In this document: positions 27,565 to 35,749 of the stretch, one piece after another
How the letters are laid out: each line of letters begins with the position of its first letter
Position numbering within the stretch: position 1 is the stretch's first letter
Assembly: GCA_964355675.1 (NCBI GenBank)
Contig: CAYHEC010000013.1
Coordinates: forward strand, 29,389-93,388
Source of the DNA: CAMBDS01 sp964355675
GTDB lineage: Bacteria; Electryoneota; AABM5-125-24; Hatepunaeales; Hatepunaeaceae
DNA: 64,000 nucleotides
Reading direction: 5' to 3'
Position numbers and translations under genes: made by a program
The notes under the pieces: model-generated
The model's database searches: none
Told to the model about the DNA's origin: nothing
What the model saw: only the letters and a program-made list of their open reading frames with translations

Positions 27565-28053
27565 ATGAAGAATAGTCCCCTGAAAATCAGTGTCTTAACA
27601 CTGGCGGTACTGATCTGCATGGCTGTGAATTCGCGAGCCGCCAATAACACGTTTCGCTACGGCTTACAAGGAATGCACTTTGTGAGTGGTCTCAGCGGTA
27701 TCATGGAAAGCTCCGATCCATGGGCGTTTCAGGGAGTAGTCGATTTCAGATTGAAAGCTTTTGCCTTTCGAGTGCTGAACCGATTTCATCAAGAGGAATT
27801 CTGGAATGCCTATGGCGAAGCAACGGCTGGAATTTGGAGCGCCGATAGCCGTCGGTCATGGGGCTTATTGGACAACAACAATTCGAGCCATGGTGAAAGC
27901 GACATTGGACTGGGGTTTGGGATGGGTGTTGAGTATGACTGGCGCGGGCTTAACTCCTCACTTCCCCCAATTGGATGGAATATCGAGTTTGGAGTAAACT
28001 TCATACCCGCCTTCAATCTCGATCTTGGTTTGGGTGCGCATTGGAAGTTCTGA
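27565..28053 (+). CDS. Small outer-membrane beta-barrel protein
   Basis: The 162-residue product has a signal peptide (cleavage near NSRA-ANN) and about eight short amphipathic strands, including LGFGMGVEYDW and WNIEFGVNFIPAFNLDLGLG, and it ends in a terminal aromatic residue (HWKF), the C-terminal signal for barrel insertion. It lies 30 bases after the OmpA/TSP3 gene. No enzyme motif is visible. A decayed copy of its last codons and terminator occurs after the next gene (29268-29364). Confidence 0.7.
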   Translation: MKNSPLKISVLTLAVLICMAVNSRAANNTFRYGLQGMHFVSGLSGIMESSDPWAFQGVVDFRLKAFAFRVLNRFHQEEFWNAYGEATAGIWSADSRRSWGLLDNNNSSHGESDIGLGFGMGVEYDWRGLNSSLPPIGWNIEFGVNFIPAFNLDLGLGAHWKF

Positions 28054-28108
28054 TCAGGCTGTCGCCATCTCCCAAGTATTTGGGAGAGAGTTTGATCAGA
28101 GGAAGAAG

Positions 28109-28137
28109 TGGGGCGGACTTTTATAAGCCGCCCCACT
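28109..28137 (+). terminator. Hairpin terminator after the small barrel gene
   Basis: GTGGGGCGG pairs with CCGCCCCAC around ACTTTTATAAG. A second short hairpin (CTCCCAAGTATTTGGGAG) lies just before it at about 28069. Confidence 0.65.
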
Positions 28138-28184
28138 CACATCAAATCAAGAAGACAAGCAAGTAAACAAAATTTTGAAATTAT

Positions 28185-29252
28185 ATGAAAACAAGAACAA
28201 TATACGCCACGCGCTTATTCGCAGTGGTATTGACAATCGCATTGATAGCGCCTACCATGAGTATTGCGCAACCGCCTCCTCAAGCGCCGGTTGACCTTGG
28301 TCAGGCCGGAGGATTTTCGGTTCTTGCCGCCTCCTTGGTATCCAGCGTGCCGACAAGCGCGATAATCGGGAATGTCGGATTGAGTCCTGCTACCGGGAGT
28401 AACATCACCGGATTGAATGCGGCTGAAGTTGATGGGATAATTTATACAGTCGATGAAACTGGTCCCGCAGGCTCTACACCTAATGCCGAATTGTTGACAG
28501 CGGCCCAGGGCGATTTGACCACAGCTTACAATGACGCCGCCACTCGAACACCAGTCCCTGAGGATGATTATTTGAACCCCGGAGCCGGTGAAATCGGTGG
28601 AATGACTCTCGTACCAGGTCTCTATAAATTCACTGATGGTGTTCAAGCCACAATCGTGGGGTCTGACCTTACTCTTGAAGGCGGCGAAAATGACGTCTGG
28701 ATATTCATGATTGCGAGCACCCTCACAGTTGGTAACGGCATCCATGTCACACTCGCTGGTGGAGCCCGGGCAGCCAACATTTTCTGGCAGGTCGGCACGT
28801 CGGCGACTCTTGGGACGACATGCGTCTTCAAGGGGACGATAATGGCCGATCAATCCATCTCGCTGGCTACTGGTGCGACTGTCGAAGGAAGACTGTTGGC
28901 AAGAATTGCCGCAGTCACTTTAGACGCCGTTGCTATCACGCACCCCGGATTTCCGAATTCGATCATTGACAATAGATTAGGTATTCCTCAAGTATTTTCG
29001 CTCTCGCAAAACTACCCTAATCCGTTCAATCCGAGCACGCAGATCTCTTTCGATATACCGATTCAGTCTCGTGTTGACATCGCTGTCTTCGATCAGCTTG
29101 GACGCAAGGTGGCAACACTCGTCGATCGTGAAATGAGTGCCGGTAGTTTTTCAATCACCTGGAATGCAACTCGCTTTATCAGCGGCTTGTACCTGATTCG
29201 CATGGAAACAGAAGGTTTCACCGCAATCCGCAAAGTTGCCTTGGTGAGATAG
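28185..29252 (+). CDS. Secreted DUF3494 protein with C-terminal sorting domain
   Basis: This 355-residue protein begins with a signal peptide (residues 1-28, ending SIAQ). Residues about 38-255 are a complete DUF3494 domain: LGQAGGFSVLAASLVSSVPT, IIGNVGLSPATGSNITG, LVPGLYKFTD, VWIFMIASTLTVG, NIFWQVGTSATLG, FKGTIMADQSISLATGATVE. Residues about 270-355 (SLSQNYPNPFNPSTQISFDI...ISGLYLIRMET) are the FCB-type secretion tail, also similar to FlgD-Ig. It is thus a free-standing, surface-displayed relative of the DUF3494 tip of the large lipoprotein at 15565, exported by a different route. Ice binding is known for some family members; substrate adhesion is an equal possibility. Confidence 0.87.
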   Translation: MKTRTIYATRLFAVVLTIALIAPTMSIAQPPPQAPVDLGQAGGFSVLAASLVSSVPTSAIIGNVGLSPATGSNITGLNAAEVDGIIYTVDETGPAGSTPNAELLTAAQGDLTTAYNDAATRTPVPEDDYLNPGAGEIGGMTLVPGLYKFTDGVQATIVGSDLTLEGGENDVWIFMIASTLTVGNGIHVTLAGGARAANIFWQVGTSATLGTTCVFKGTIMADQSISLATGATVEGRLLARIAAVTLDAVAITHPGFPNSIIDNRLGIPQVFSLSQNYPNPFNPSTQISFDIPIQSRVDIAVFDQLGRKVATLVDREMSAGSFSITWNATRFISGLYLIRMETEGFTAIRKVALVR

Positions 29253-29334
29253 AGTTTGATTTCTGGTAAGTGGAAGTTCTGGTCAGACTCCCCTCCAATA
29301 CTAAGATTTTGGAAAGCGTCTGATCCAATGCAAT

Positions 29335-29364
29335 AGTGGGGTGGACGTAAAAATCTACCCCACT
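29335..29364 (+). terminator. Hairpin terminator after the DUF3494 gene
   Basis: AGTGGGGTGGA pairs imperfectly with TCTACCCCACT around CGTAAAAA. Together with TGGAAGTTCTGGTCAGACT at 29271, 64 bases upstream, it matches the end of the previous gene and its terminator (28042-28137), so it looks like a duplicated tail. Confidence 0.6.
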
Positions 29365-29408
29365 GTTGATAGTTCGTGATATATATTGCTGATAATGTGG
29401 AGCATAAA

Positions 29409-29564
29409 ATGCTTTGGACAATCTCGGTAGTTTTAATCGTCCTCTGGTTGTTAGGGATGGTCTCTTCGTACACCATCGGCGGATTTATTCATATTCTGCT
29501 GGTAATCGCGGTAATTACGATTTTGATCCGGCTGATTCAGGGTAGAAGAGTGATCGACGTCTAA
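29409..29564 (+). CDS. Lmo0937-family small membrane protein
   Basis: Start at ATG 29409; 51 residues. The protein has two closely spaced hydrophobic segments: MLWTISVVLIVLWLLGMVSS, then GGFIHILLVIAVITILIRLI, ending in a basic tail (QGRRVIDV). The GGFIH..LLVIA pattern is the signature of the Lmo0937/DUF5670 family, common in stress-induced gene sets. Molecular function is unknown. A second member occurs at 37976. Confidence 0.75.
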   Translation: MLWTISVVLIVLWLLGMVSSYTIGGFIHILLVIAVITILIRLIQGRRVIDV

Positions 29565-29668
29565 TTTTCGCATACGCCGAGGAAGAGACAGTGAATTCCC
29601 CATTTAAATGGGATCGGTTTCTACTCGGAGGCAATTCAATCCTGATCAAACAAAATAGGGAGGTTGTT

Positions 29669-29800
29669 ATGTCGAACGAATCGGGATGTAAGGATGCGCG
29701 GTACGCTTTCCTGTTTGTGCTTGCCGTATTAGCGCTGGTTATATGGCTGGTCGTTCGCTTTACGGGTCAAATCCGTGTTACTGCCACGGAACCATCTTGA
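29669..29800 (+). CDS. Small single-helix membrane protein, 43 residues
   Basis: An ATG at 29669, behind AGGGAGGTTGTT, opens a 43-codon frame: a short polar N terminus (MSNESGCKDARYA), one transmembrane helix (FLFVLAVLALVIWLVVRF) and a short tail. The RBS decides this start over an in-frame ATG at 29591. The family is not recognised; the position in the CsbD/Lmo0937 cluster suggests a stress membrane peptide. Confidence 0.5.
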   Translation: MSNESGCKDARYAFLFVLAVLALVIWLVVRFTGQIRVTATEPS

Positions 29801-29846
29801 CAGTCGGTTGAAAGCACTGTTATTCAAACACCTTAAAGAGAATCGA

Positions 29847-30032
29847 ATGGACCGTCTAAACCTCAAAGGAAATTGGAATGAGATAGCTGGAAATCTCAAA
29901 ATGAGATCCGGCCATTTGACAGACGACGATCTGCGTTTCGTCGAAGGTAAGGAAGATGAATTGCTGGAACGACTTCAGAAGAAGCTCGGTAAGACTAAGG
30001 AAGAAATACGCAGAATGATTGCCAAGTTCTGA
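29847..30032 (+). CDS. CsbD-family stress protein 1
   Basis: The 61-residue protein (ATG 29847) matches the CsbD fold: LKGNWNEIAGNLK at the start, then LTDDDLRFVEGKEDELLERL and QKKLGKTKEEIRRMIAKF. CsbD proteins are small, abundant, soluble and induced by general stress (sigma-B in Bacillus); their biochemical role is not known. It is paralogous to the gene at 30109, with the QKKLGKTKEEIR stretch identical even at the DNA level. Confidence 0.85.
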   Translation: MDRLNLKGNWNEIAGNLKMRSGHLTDDDLRFVEGKEDELLERLQKKLGKTKEEIRRMIAKF

Positions 30033-30108
30033 CAAATCCGCACACACTACATCAGCATTAATCTCGTTGCCCACACTGACATCAACAAACAACTATTAGG
30101 AGAAATTA

Positions 30109-30294
30109 ATGAACAAGCTCGAAATCAAAGGGAACTGGAATGAACTTTCCGGGAAGCTCAAACAGAAATTCGCAAGTCTGACTGACGATGATCTGCTCTT
30201 CACAGAAGGCAAGGAAGAAGAACTGTTAGGGCGACTTCAGAAGAAGCTCGGTAAGACTAAGGAAGAAATTCGTGACGTGATTGCGAAGTTCTGA
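30109..30294 (+). CDS. CsbD-family stress protein 2
   Basis: A 61-residue tandem paralogue of the preceding gene: LEIKGNWNELSGKLKQKFAS, LTDDDLLFTEGKEEELLGRL, QKKLGKTKEEIRDVIAKF. AGGAGAAATTA lies directly upstream. Both copies keep the family's GNWNE and acidic/amphipathic helices, so both are probably functional. The 76-base spacer holds no terminator, so co-expression is likely. Confidence 0.87.
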   Translation: MNKLEIKGNWNELSGKLKQKFASLTDDDLLFTEGKEEELLGRLQKKLGKTKEEIRDVIAKF

Positions 30295-30374
30295 CACAGT
30301 TGCTTTTCTGGTGGATTAGCGCTATACGAACAAATCCAGTAGTGTCACTTTGCTTTATAGCGTCGTATAGTTCC

Positions 30375-30404
30375 GGAAGGGGCGACAAGAATGTCGCCCC
30401 TTCC
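30375..30404 (+). terminator. Hairpin after the CsbD pair
   Basis: GGAAGGGGCGACA and TGTCGCCCCTTCC form a perfect 13-base stem with an AGAA loop. There is no long T-tract, so it may be a member of the palindromic repeat family acting as a terminator. Confidence 0.6.
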
Positions 30405-30457
30405 CTACCACATTATTACCAAAACGTAATACTGAAATAAAAATCAAATAAAAACAG

Positions 30458-30925
30458 ATGGTTCCAATGAGTTGGTTGAAAAGGACTACGGTGATGGTCG
30501 CGGGGGTTGTATCACTAACCTTGACAGTGGGTTGCTCGCGCACACCAGAGCAAAAGGTTGCTGATGCCAAAGCAGATCTGAAAGAGGTTGTGCATGATTT
30601 GAAAGACGCTGTAGCTGATGGCCAAGACGCGGCTCGTGAGGAATGGACTAAGTTCAGAGATGGTTATGAAGCTAAAATAGAGGCGAACGATAAAGTCGTC
30701 GCCGAATATAAAGCGAGAATGACAACCGCTGATGGCAAGCTCCAGGAAAAATTCGACAAGAAAATCGACGATTTGGAGAGAAGAAACCGGGTTCTGAAAG
30801 CAAAATTGAATGACTACAAGAGCGATGGTAAATCCGCATGGGAACAGTTCAAAAGCGAGTTTAGCCACGATATGGATGAACTCGGTACTGCATTGAAGGA
30901 CTTCACCGTTGACAATAAGAAATAG
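30458..30925 (+). CDS. Coiled-coil stress lipoprotein 1 (sll1863-like)
   Basis: 155 residues with a lipoprotein signal (SLTLTVGC, Cys26) followed by an almost wholly helical, charged coiled coil: KVADAKADLKEVVHDLKDAV, REEWTKFRDGYEAKIEANDK, DDLERRNRVLKAKLNDYK, AWEQFKSEFSHDMDELGTAL. The REEWxxF...IxxNDK...AWExFKxEF pattern recalls the sll1863-type stress-response family. It is the first of three paralogous lipoprotein genes (30458, 30938, 31561). An alternative ATG is at 30467. Location is predicted to be the outer or inner membrane, periplasmic face. Confidence 0.75.
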   Translation: MVPMSWLKRTTVMVAGVVSLTLTVGCSRTPEQKVADAKADLKEVVHDLKDAVADGQDAAREEWTKFRDGYEAKIEANDKVVAEYKARMTTADGKLQEKFDKKIDDLERRNRVLKAKLNDYKSDGKSAWEQFKSEFSHDMDELGTALKDFTVDNKK

Positions 30926-30937
30926 GAGTATCCCGTC

Positions 30938-31447
30938 ATGAAAGCGCCTCTTAAAGTTATCTCGGTGTTCGGCTCGCTTCTCCTAATTCTGGGATGCTCG
31001 AGGTCTTCCGATGAACAAAAGATTGCTGACGCTACCGCTGAACTGAAAGTGTTCGCAAAAGAATTATCGAGTGAGATGGCGGCCGGTGCCAAGGACGATC
31101 TTAATGTGGTCGTTGATTCATTAGAATTGGCAGAGTTTGATGGTGATGTTACAGTGCACAAGGAATGGCTGAAATTCAAGCGCGAAGCCCTGGCGAATAT
31201 CGAGGCAAACGACAAAATCATTGCCGCATATAGCGCCGGAACAACAGCCACAGGCGGTAATAACATGATGAAGGATAGTGATAAAATTTTCAATTTGCAG
31301 AAGCAGAACAGGGCTTTGAAAACCAAATTGAGTGATTATAGAATTGATGATAAGACGGCCTGGGAGCAATTCAAAAGCGAGCTTAGCCATGACATAGCTG
31401 AGCTCGGAACTGCATTGAAGGACTTCGCAATTGAAAACAAGAAATAG
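30938..31447 (+). CDS. Coiled-coil stress lipoprotein 2 (sll1863-like)
   Basis: 169 residues, with lipobox LLILGC (Cys20). It has the same helical layout as its neighbours: a heptad-rich N half, then HKEWLKFKREALANIEANDK, a central FNLQKQNRALKTKLSDYR and a C-terminal AWEQFKSELSHDIAELGTAL. It starts 12 bases after lipoprotein 1, so the two form an operon. Its middle has a glycine/threonine insertion (AGTTATGGN) that the first copy lacks. Confidence 0.75.
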   Translation: MKAPLKVISVFGSLLLILGCSRSSDEQKIADATAELKVFAKELSSEMAAGAKDDLNVVVDSLELAEFDGDVTVHKEWLKFKREALANIEANDKIIAAYSAGTTATGGNNMMKDSDKIFNLQKQNRALKTKLSDYRIDDKTAWEQFKSELSHDIAELGTALKDFAIENKK

Positions 31448-31560
31448 AAGTGTTCCTTCATGAAAGCATTAGTACAAATGAATGGCAACTGTGACAGATT
31501 TCCGACTTATGGTTCGTACTCACTTCACTTACGCAAGCGACAAAATATAGAGTTAATTGC

Positions 31561-32019
31561 ATGAACGTTCTGAAATTGTTTCAGACATTTGCCATAGGAA
31601 TCACCTCGCTTCTTTTGACAGTTGGTTGCGAACGAACAGCGAGCCAAAAGCTTGATGATGCAAATGTCGAGTTGAATAAGCTTGTCGACACACTGAAGAA
31701 AACGGAAACTGATGTCCAGCATGCTCTGCGGCTCGAATGGATGAGGCTGAGAAGGGAGTCAAATGCAAAAGGTACAGCTAATGAGAAACTTATTTTTGAC
31801 TATAAATTAAAGATGGTGAATGCCAACGGTAAATTCAGCGCTTCCTACGATAAAAATATAGATGATCTGGAAAAGCGAAATAAAGAATTGCAAACTAAGC
31901 TATTGAATTTCAAAGTTAATGATAATATCTCATGGGAATTATTTAAAAACGAGTTCAATAATGAAATGGATGAGCTGAGCGAGGCTTTTAAGACATTCAG
32001 TTTAGTAAACAAAAAGTGA
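31561..32019 (+). CDS. Coiled-coil stress lipoprotein 3 (sll1863-like)
   Basis: 152 residues, with lipobox LLLTVGC (Cys23). This is the most diverged of the three paralogues; it keeps LEWMRLRRESNAKGTANEKL, DDLEKRNKELQTKLLNFK and SWELFKNEFNNEMDELSEAF. It follows lipoprotein 2 by 113 bases and ends 10 bases before the alcohol dehydrogenase start, so it may be co-transcribed with that gene. Its DNA is visibly more AT-rich than that of the first two copies. Confidence 0.72.
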   Translation: MNVLKLFQTFAIGITSLLLTVGCERTASQKLDDANVELNKLVDTLKKTETDVQHALRLEWMRLRRESNAKGTANEKLIFDYKLKMVNANGKFSASYDKNIDDLEKRNKELQTKLLNFKVNDNISWELFKNEFNNEMDELSEAFKTFSLVNKK

Positions 32020-32029
32020 TGGAGAATTG

Positions 32030-33145
32030 GTGAAGGCGTTAGTATTTCACGGTCCGGGTAAGCAAAGTTGGGAAGATAAACCAAACCCAACTTTGATAGA
32101 CGCCACCGATGCGATTGTTGCCATTACGCATACGACTATCTGTGGGACCGATCTCCATATTCTGAAAGGAGACGTCCCCGAAGTCCCCTTCGGATTGATT
32201 CTGGGGCATGAGGGCGTTGGGGTTGTTACAGAAGTTGGCACGAGTGTTTCGAGCTTTAAGGCTGGCGATAAGGTATTGATTTCTTGCATCACGTCCTGTG
32301 GAAAGTGCGAATCATGCCGAAAGGGGATGTACTCGCACTGCGATACTGGCGGATGGATTCTCGGCCACCTCATCGATGGAACACAAGCGGAATTTGTCCG
32401 CGTCCCGCATGCCGACACCAGTCTGTATCATGTCCCTGATAGAGCTGATGAAGAAGCTGTTGTCATGCTCAGTGACATCCTACCTACCGGGTTCGAGTGT
32501 GGCGTACTCAATGGCCATGTCAAACCCGGTGATACAGTTGCAATAATCGGTTCAGGTCCTATTGGGATAGCCGCCCTGCTCACAGCGCAATTTTATTCGC
32601 CATCTGAGATCATTATGGTTGACAGTGACAGATCCAGACTTGCGATTGCAATGAGACTTGGTGCGACGAAGATGGTTCGGAACGATAAAGGCGATCCCGT
32701 AGCTGAAATAATGAAACACACAGGCGGAAAAGGGGTCGATGTGGCCATTGAGGCAGTTGGTATCCCCGCTACTTTTGATATTTGTCAAGAAATCGTTGCG
32801 GCGGGTGGACACATTGCCAACGTCGGTGTTCACGGGAAAAGTGTTGAATTGCACCTCGAAAAGCTCTGGTCACGTAACGTCACAATAACTACACGATTAG
32901 TCGATACTGTGACAACCAACCTGCTTTTGAAAACAGTTTTGTCTGGAAAATTGCATCCAGAAAAACTGATCACCCACCGCTTCGCCCTCCAAGACATCAT
33001 GCAAGCATACGACACATTTCAAAATGCCGCCATGGAAAAAGCGTTGAAGGTTATTCTTACTAACCGGACACCTATCGAAAACAATATAAAATTGTTAAAC
33101 GCCCATGATCCAACAAGAAAAGTTGCGAATCATGACAGTGTCTAA
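32030..33145 (+). CDS. Zinc-dependent alcohol dehydrogenase
   Basis: I use the GTG at 32030 (371 residues), because GGAG lies five bases upstream; the TTG at 32027 is too close to it. The protein is a medium-chain dehydrogenase/reductase. Catalytic zinc ligands are C38 (TICGTDLH) with H60-E61 (GHEGVG). Structural zinc is held by C90, C93, C96 and C104 (CGKCESCRKGMYSHC). The Rossmann motif is GSGPIG. It should interconvert alcohols and aldehydes with NAD(P)H. A 2-oxoacid decarboxylase at 50298 could supply the aldehyde, which would make ethanol or fusel alcohols. The C terminus runs about 20 residues past the usual end. Specificity cannot be told from sequence. Confidence 0.9.
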   Translation: MKALVFHGPGKQSWEDKPNPTLIDATDAIVAITHTTICGTDLHILKGDVPEVPFGLILGHEGVGVVTEVGTSVSSFKAGDKVLISCITSCGKCESCRKGMYSHCDTGGWILGHLIDGTQAEFVRVPHADTSLYHVPDRADEEAVVMLSDILPTGFECGVLNGHVKPGDTVAIIGSGPIGIAALLTAQFYSPSEIIMVDSDRSRLAIAMRLGATKMVRNDKGDPVAEIMKHTGGKGVDVAIEAVGIPATFDICQEIVAAGGHIANVGVHGKSVELHLEKLWSRNVTITTRLVDTVTTNLLLKTVLSGKLHPEKLITHRFALQDIMQAYDTFQNAAMEKALKVILTNRTPIENNIKLLNAHDPTRKVANHDSV

Positions 33146-33216
33146 ATCGAAGAACTTATGTGGAATCAGATCACAATATGTATTTGATTCCATAATCACC
33201 AAATCAATTATTTCGT

Positions 33217-33248
33217 CTTGGAGGGCGGGATTAAACCCGCCCTCCAAG
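33217..33248. repeat. Palindromic GGAGGGCGGG...CCCGCCCTCC repeat
   Basis: CTTGGAGGGCGGG, an ATTAAA centre, and CCCGCCCTCCAAG form a near-perfect 32-base hairpin. The remainder of 33146-33329 holds no gene. Confidence 0.75.
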
Positions 33249-33329
33249 TGCAGCAGGACGAGTTTCGGGACTGAACACTGGAATAATCAATAGTGAACAG
33301 TCTATATAAAATGAAAGGAACACATCTTG

Positions 33330-33452
33330 ATGAATAACCACGAAAACTGGATGAGTGGGTGGGATCGTGGCGGGATGTGGGTCTGGTCTGTAATCGGCGT
33401 ACTGGTAGTTATGCTACTTATCGTCATGATTAACAAGATGTTAAAGAAATAG
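33330..33452 (+). CDS. Small single-helix membrane protein, 40 residues
   Basis: The ATG at 33330 opens a 40-codon frame with a tryptophan-rich soluble N terminus (MNNHENWMSGWDRGGMWVWS), one transmembrane helix (VIGVLVVMLLIVMI) and a basic end (NKMLKK). The pattern resembles the N-terminal part of small SHOCT-type membrane proteins. It sits 15 bases before the glycosyltransferase gene and is probably co-transcribed with it. Confidence 0.55.
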   Translation: MNNHENWMSGWDRGGMWVWSVIGVLVVMLLIVMINKMLKK

Positions 33453-33467
33453 TATTTCGTTCGCAAT

Positions 33468-35744
33468 ATGAAGAAATCAAATTCAAAAGTTAATCGCGTA
33501 GCCTTCGTCGGCAACTACTCGCCCCGTCACTGCGGTATAGCGACCTTCACCACAGATCTGTGTGAAGCAATCGCCACCGAATTCTGCGAAACGAAATGCA
33601 TTGCCTTGCCTGTCAATGACATAGAGGCAGGGTATGCCTATCCGCCACGCGTTCGATTCGAACTGGTGGAGAGAGACATCGACTCCTATCGCCGCGCCGC
33701 TGATTTCCTTAATATCAATAATGTTGACCTTGTATGTCTTCAACACGAGTACGGGATTTTCGGCGGACCGGCGGGGAGTCACATCTTGGCTCTCCTGCAG
33801 GAACTACGTATGCCGATCATTACCACCTTTCACACAATATTACAGAACCCTGACCCTGATCAGAAACGAGTTCTTCGGGAGATTGCCACCCTATCAGACA
33901 GGGTGGTCGTAATGAGTGAACGCGGTCGGAATTTCCTGCAAGAGGTCTTTGGTGTCACTCCTGATAAAATCGACTTAATTCCGCACGGCATACCAGATCT
34001 GCCATTCGTCGATCCAAGTTTTCATAAAGACTTGTTTGGGGTCGAGGGCAAAATTGTCTTGCTCAGTTTCGGATTGCTCTCCCCGAATAAAGGGATCGAG
34101 AATGTCATCGCGGCACTGCCCGCTATCCTGGCTCGGTATCCCAATGTTATCTATATGATTCTCGGCGCTACCCACCCGCATGTCATCAGGAACGAAGGCG
34201 AGACATACCGTTTGTCTTTGCAACTGATGGCTCGGGAGAAGGGCGTAGAGGCAAACATAATCTTCTACAACCGATTTGTCAGTCTGGAGGAACTCGTTAA
34301 GTTCATCGGTGCGGCGGACATCTATATCACACCTTACCAAAATGCCGCACAAAGCACGTCCGGAGTATTAGCTTATACCCTGGGAGCAGGCAAAGCGGTT
34401 GTTTCGACTCCTTACTGGTACGCTGAGGAGATGCTTGCAGACGAACGGGGAGTGCTGGTTCCGTTCCGTGACCCGGAGGCTCTGGCTGAAGGCGTCCTTG
34501 ATCTCCTCGATAACGAATCCAAACGCCACGCTATGCGTAAGCGAGCCTATATGTACGGGCGGGAAATGATTTGGCCGCTCGTTGCGCAGCGATATATGGA
34601 GAGTTTCAGACGCGCACAATCCGAGAAGCGGCATTTCAAATCACCCGGTTTCATGGCAAAAGCGCTTGACAAGCTGTCAAGCGACCTGCCTCCGCTCAAA
34701 CTTGATCATTTGCGCCGTATGACGGACGAGACCGGTATGCTTCAACACGCTGTTTTCACCGTGCCTAATTATCATGAAGGTTACACAACAGACGACAACG
34801 CCCGTGCGCTCATGGTTAGCACGTTGCTTGATGAAGTCGGTAGAGGTGAGGCGTTCGATCTGGCTTCCCGCTATCTCGCATTTGTTTGGTATGCTTTCAA
34901 TTCTGCTACTGGCCGCTTTCGCAACTTTATGGATTATCAACGCAATTGGGTAAATGACGAAAATGGATTAGATGACAGTCATGGACGCACAATATTGGCG
35001 TTGGGAACTGTGTTGGGACGCTTCAACACTCCTGCCTTGCATAGCATGGCAGGCTGGATGTCCGATCAGACTCTGCCTGCCATTCGCGAGACTACCAGCC
35101 CACGGGCATGGGCTTTTACTCTCGTTGGTATTCACGAGTACCTAAGGAAATTTTCAGGTGATCGTGTTGTGAGCCAGCTCCGGGAAGAACTGGCCGGTCG
35201 ACTGTTAGAGTTGTATCGAAGGCATCATTCGGATGAATGGCTCTGGTTCGAGGAAGGATTGTTCTATTGCAATGCCGCGTTGCCGCATGCGATGCTTATT
35301 TGCGGTCACACGATGTCAAATGACGAGATGACTAAAACAGGGCTGGAGTCGCTTGGCTGGCTTGCCGATTTGCAGCGTGCCGATGTCGGCACTGCTCACT
35401 TCGTCCCAATCGGATCTAATGGATTCTTTCAGCGTGGGGGTGCAAGAGCTCGATTTGATCAGCAACCGGTGGAGGCGCAAGCGATGGTATCTGCCTGTCT
35501 CGAAGCCTATCGAATTACACGAGATAAACGATGGCATAATGAAGCCCGACGTGCCTTCGAATGGTTCCTTGGGCGCAACGACTTGAACCTGCCTATTTAC
35601 GATCCTGTGACAGGAGGATGCCGGGATGGTCTGCATGCAGACCGTCTGAACGAGAATCAAGGCGCAGAATCTACACTTGCCTTTCTTCAAGCGTTACTTG
35701 AGATGCGCTTGGCGGAAAATCCACTTCAACGAGGAGATGCCTGA
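33468..35744 (+). CDS. GT4 glycosyltransferase with C-terminal alpha-barrel domain
   Basis: 758 residues. The N-terminal half (about 1-390) is a GT-B glycosyltransferase family 4 protein: FVGNYSPRHCGIATFTTDL (the ExPR-like GIATF loop), LQHEYGIFGG, DLIPHGIPDL, LSFGLLSPNKGIENVIAALP, then the donor-binding YQNAAQSTSGVLAYTLGAGK and AVVSTPYWYAEEML. The C-terminal half (about 400-755) is helical, with TTDDNARALM, RNWVNDENGLDDSHGR and a WFLGRNDLN segment, resembling the (alpha/alpha)6-type domain found fused to such mannosyltransferase-like proteins. GH130 follows five bases later. The pair is likely to make or recycle a mannose-type oligosaccharide, perhaps a compatible solute or capsule precursor; that is inference. 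Confidence 0.87.
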   Translation: MKKSNSKVNRVAFVGNYSPRHCGIATFTTDLCEAIATEFCETKCIALPVNDIEAGYAYPPRVRFELVERDIDSYRRAADFLNINNVDLVCLQHEYGIFGGPAGSHILALLQELRMPIITTFHTILQNPDPDQKRVLREIATLSDRVVVMSERGRNFLQEVFGVTPDKIDLIPHGIPDLPFVDPSFHKDLFGVEGKIVLLSFGLLSPNKGIENVIAALPAILARYPNVIYMILGATHPHVIRNEGETYRLSLQLMAREKGVEANIIFYNRFVSLEELVKFIGAADIYITPYQNAAQSTSGVLAYTLGAGKAVVSTPYWYAEEMLADERGVLVPFRDPEALAEGVLDLLDNESKRHAMRKRAYMYGREMIWPLVAQRYMESFRRAQSEKRHFKSPGFMAKALDKLSSDLPPLKLDHLRRMTDETGMLQHAVFTVPNYHEGYTTDDNARALMVSTLLDEVGRGEAFDLASRYLAFVWYAFNSATGRFRNFMDYQRNWVNDENGLDDSHGRTILALGTVLGRFNTPALHSMAGWMSDQTLPAIRETTSPRAWAFTLVGIHEYLRKFSGDRVVSQLREELAGRLLELYRRHHSDEWLWFEEGLFYCNAALPHAMLICGHTMSNDEMTKTGLESLGWLADLQRADVGTAHFVPIGSNGFFQRGGARARFDQQPVEAQAMVSACLEAYRITRDKRWHNEARRAFEWFLGRNDLNLPIYDPVTGGCRDGLHADRLNENQGAESTLAFLQALLEMRLAENPLQRGDA

Positions 35745-35749
35745 GCACA

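Noticed and set aside
28215..28853. 212-residue minus-strand frame
   Set aside because: Antisense of the DUF3494 domain; no family features and no RBS.
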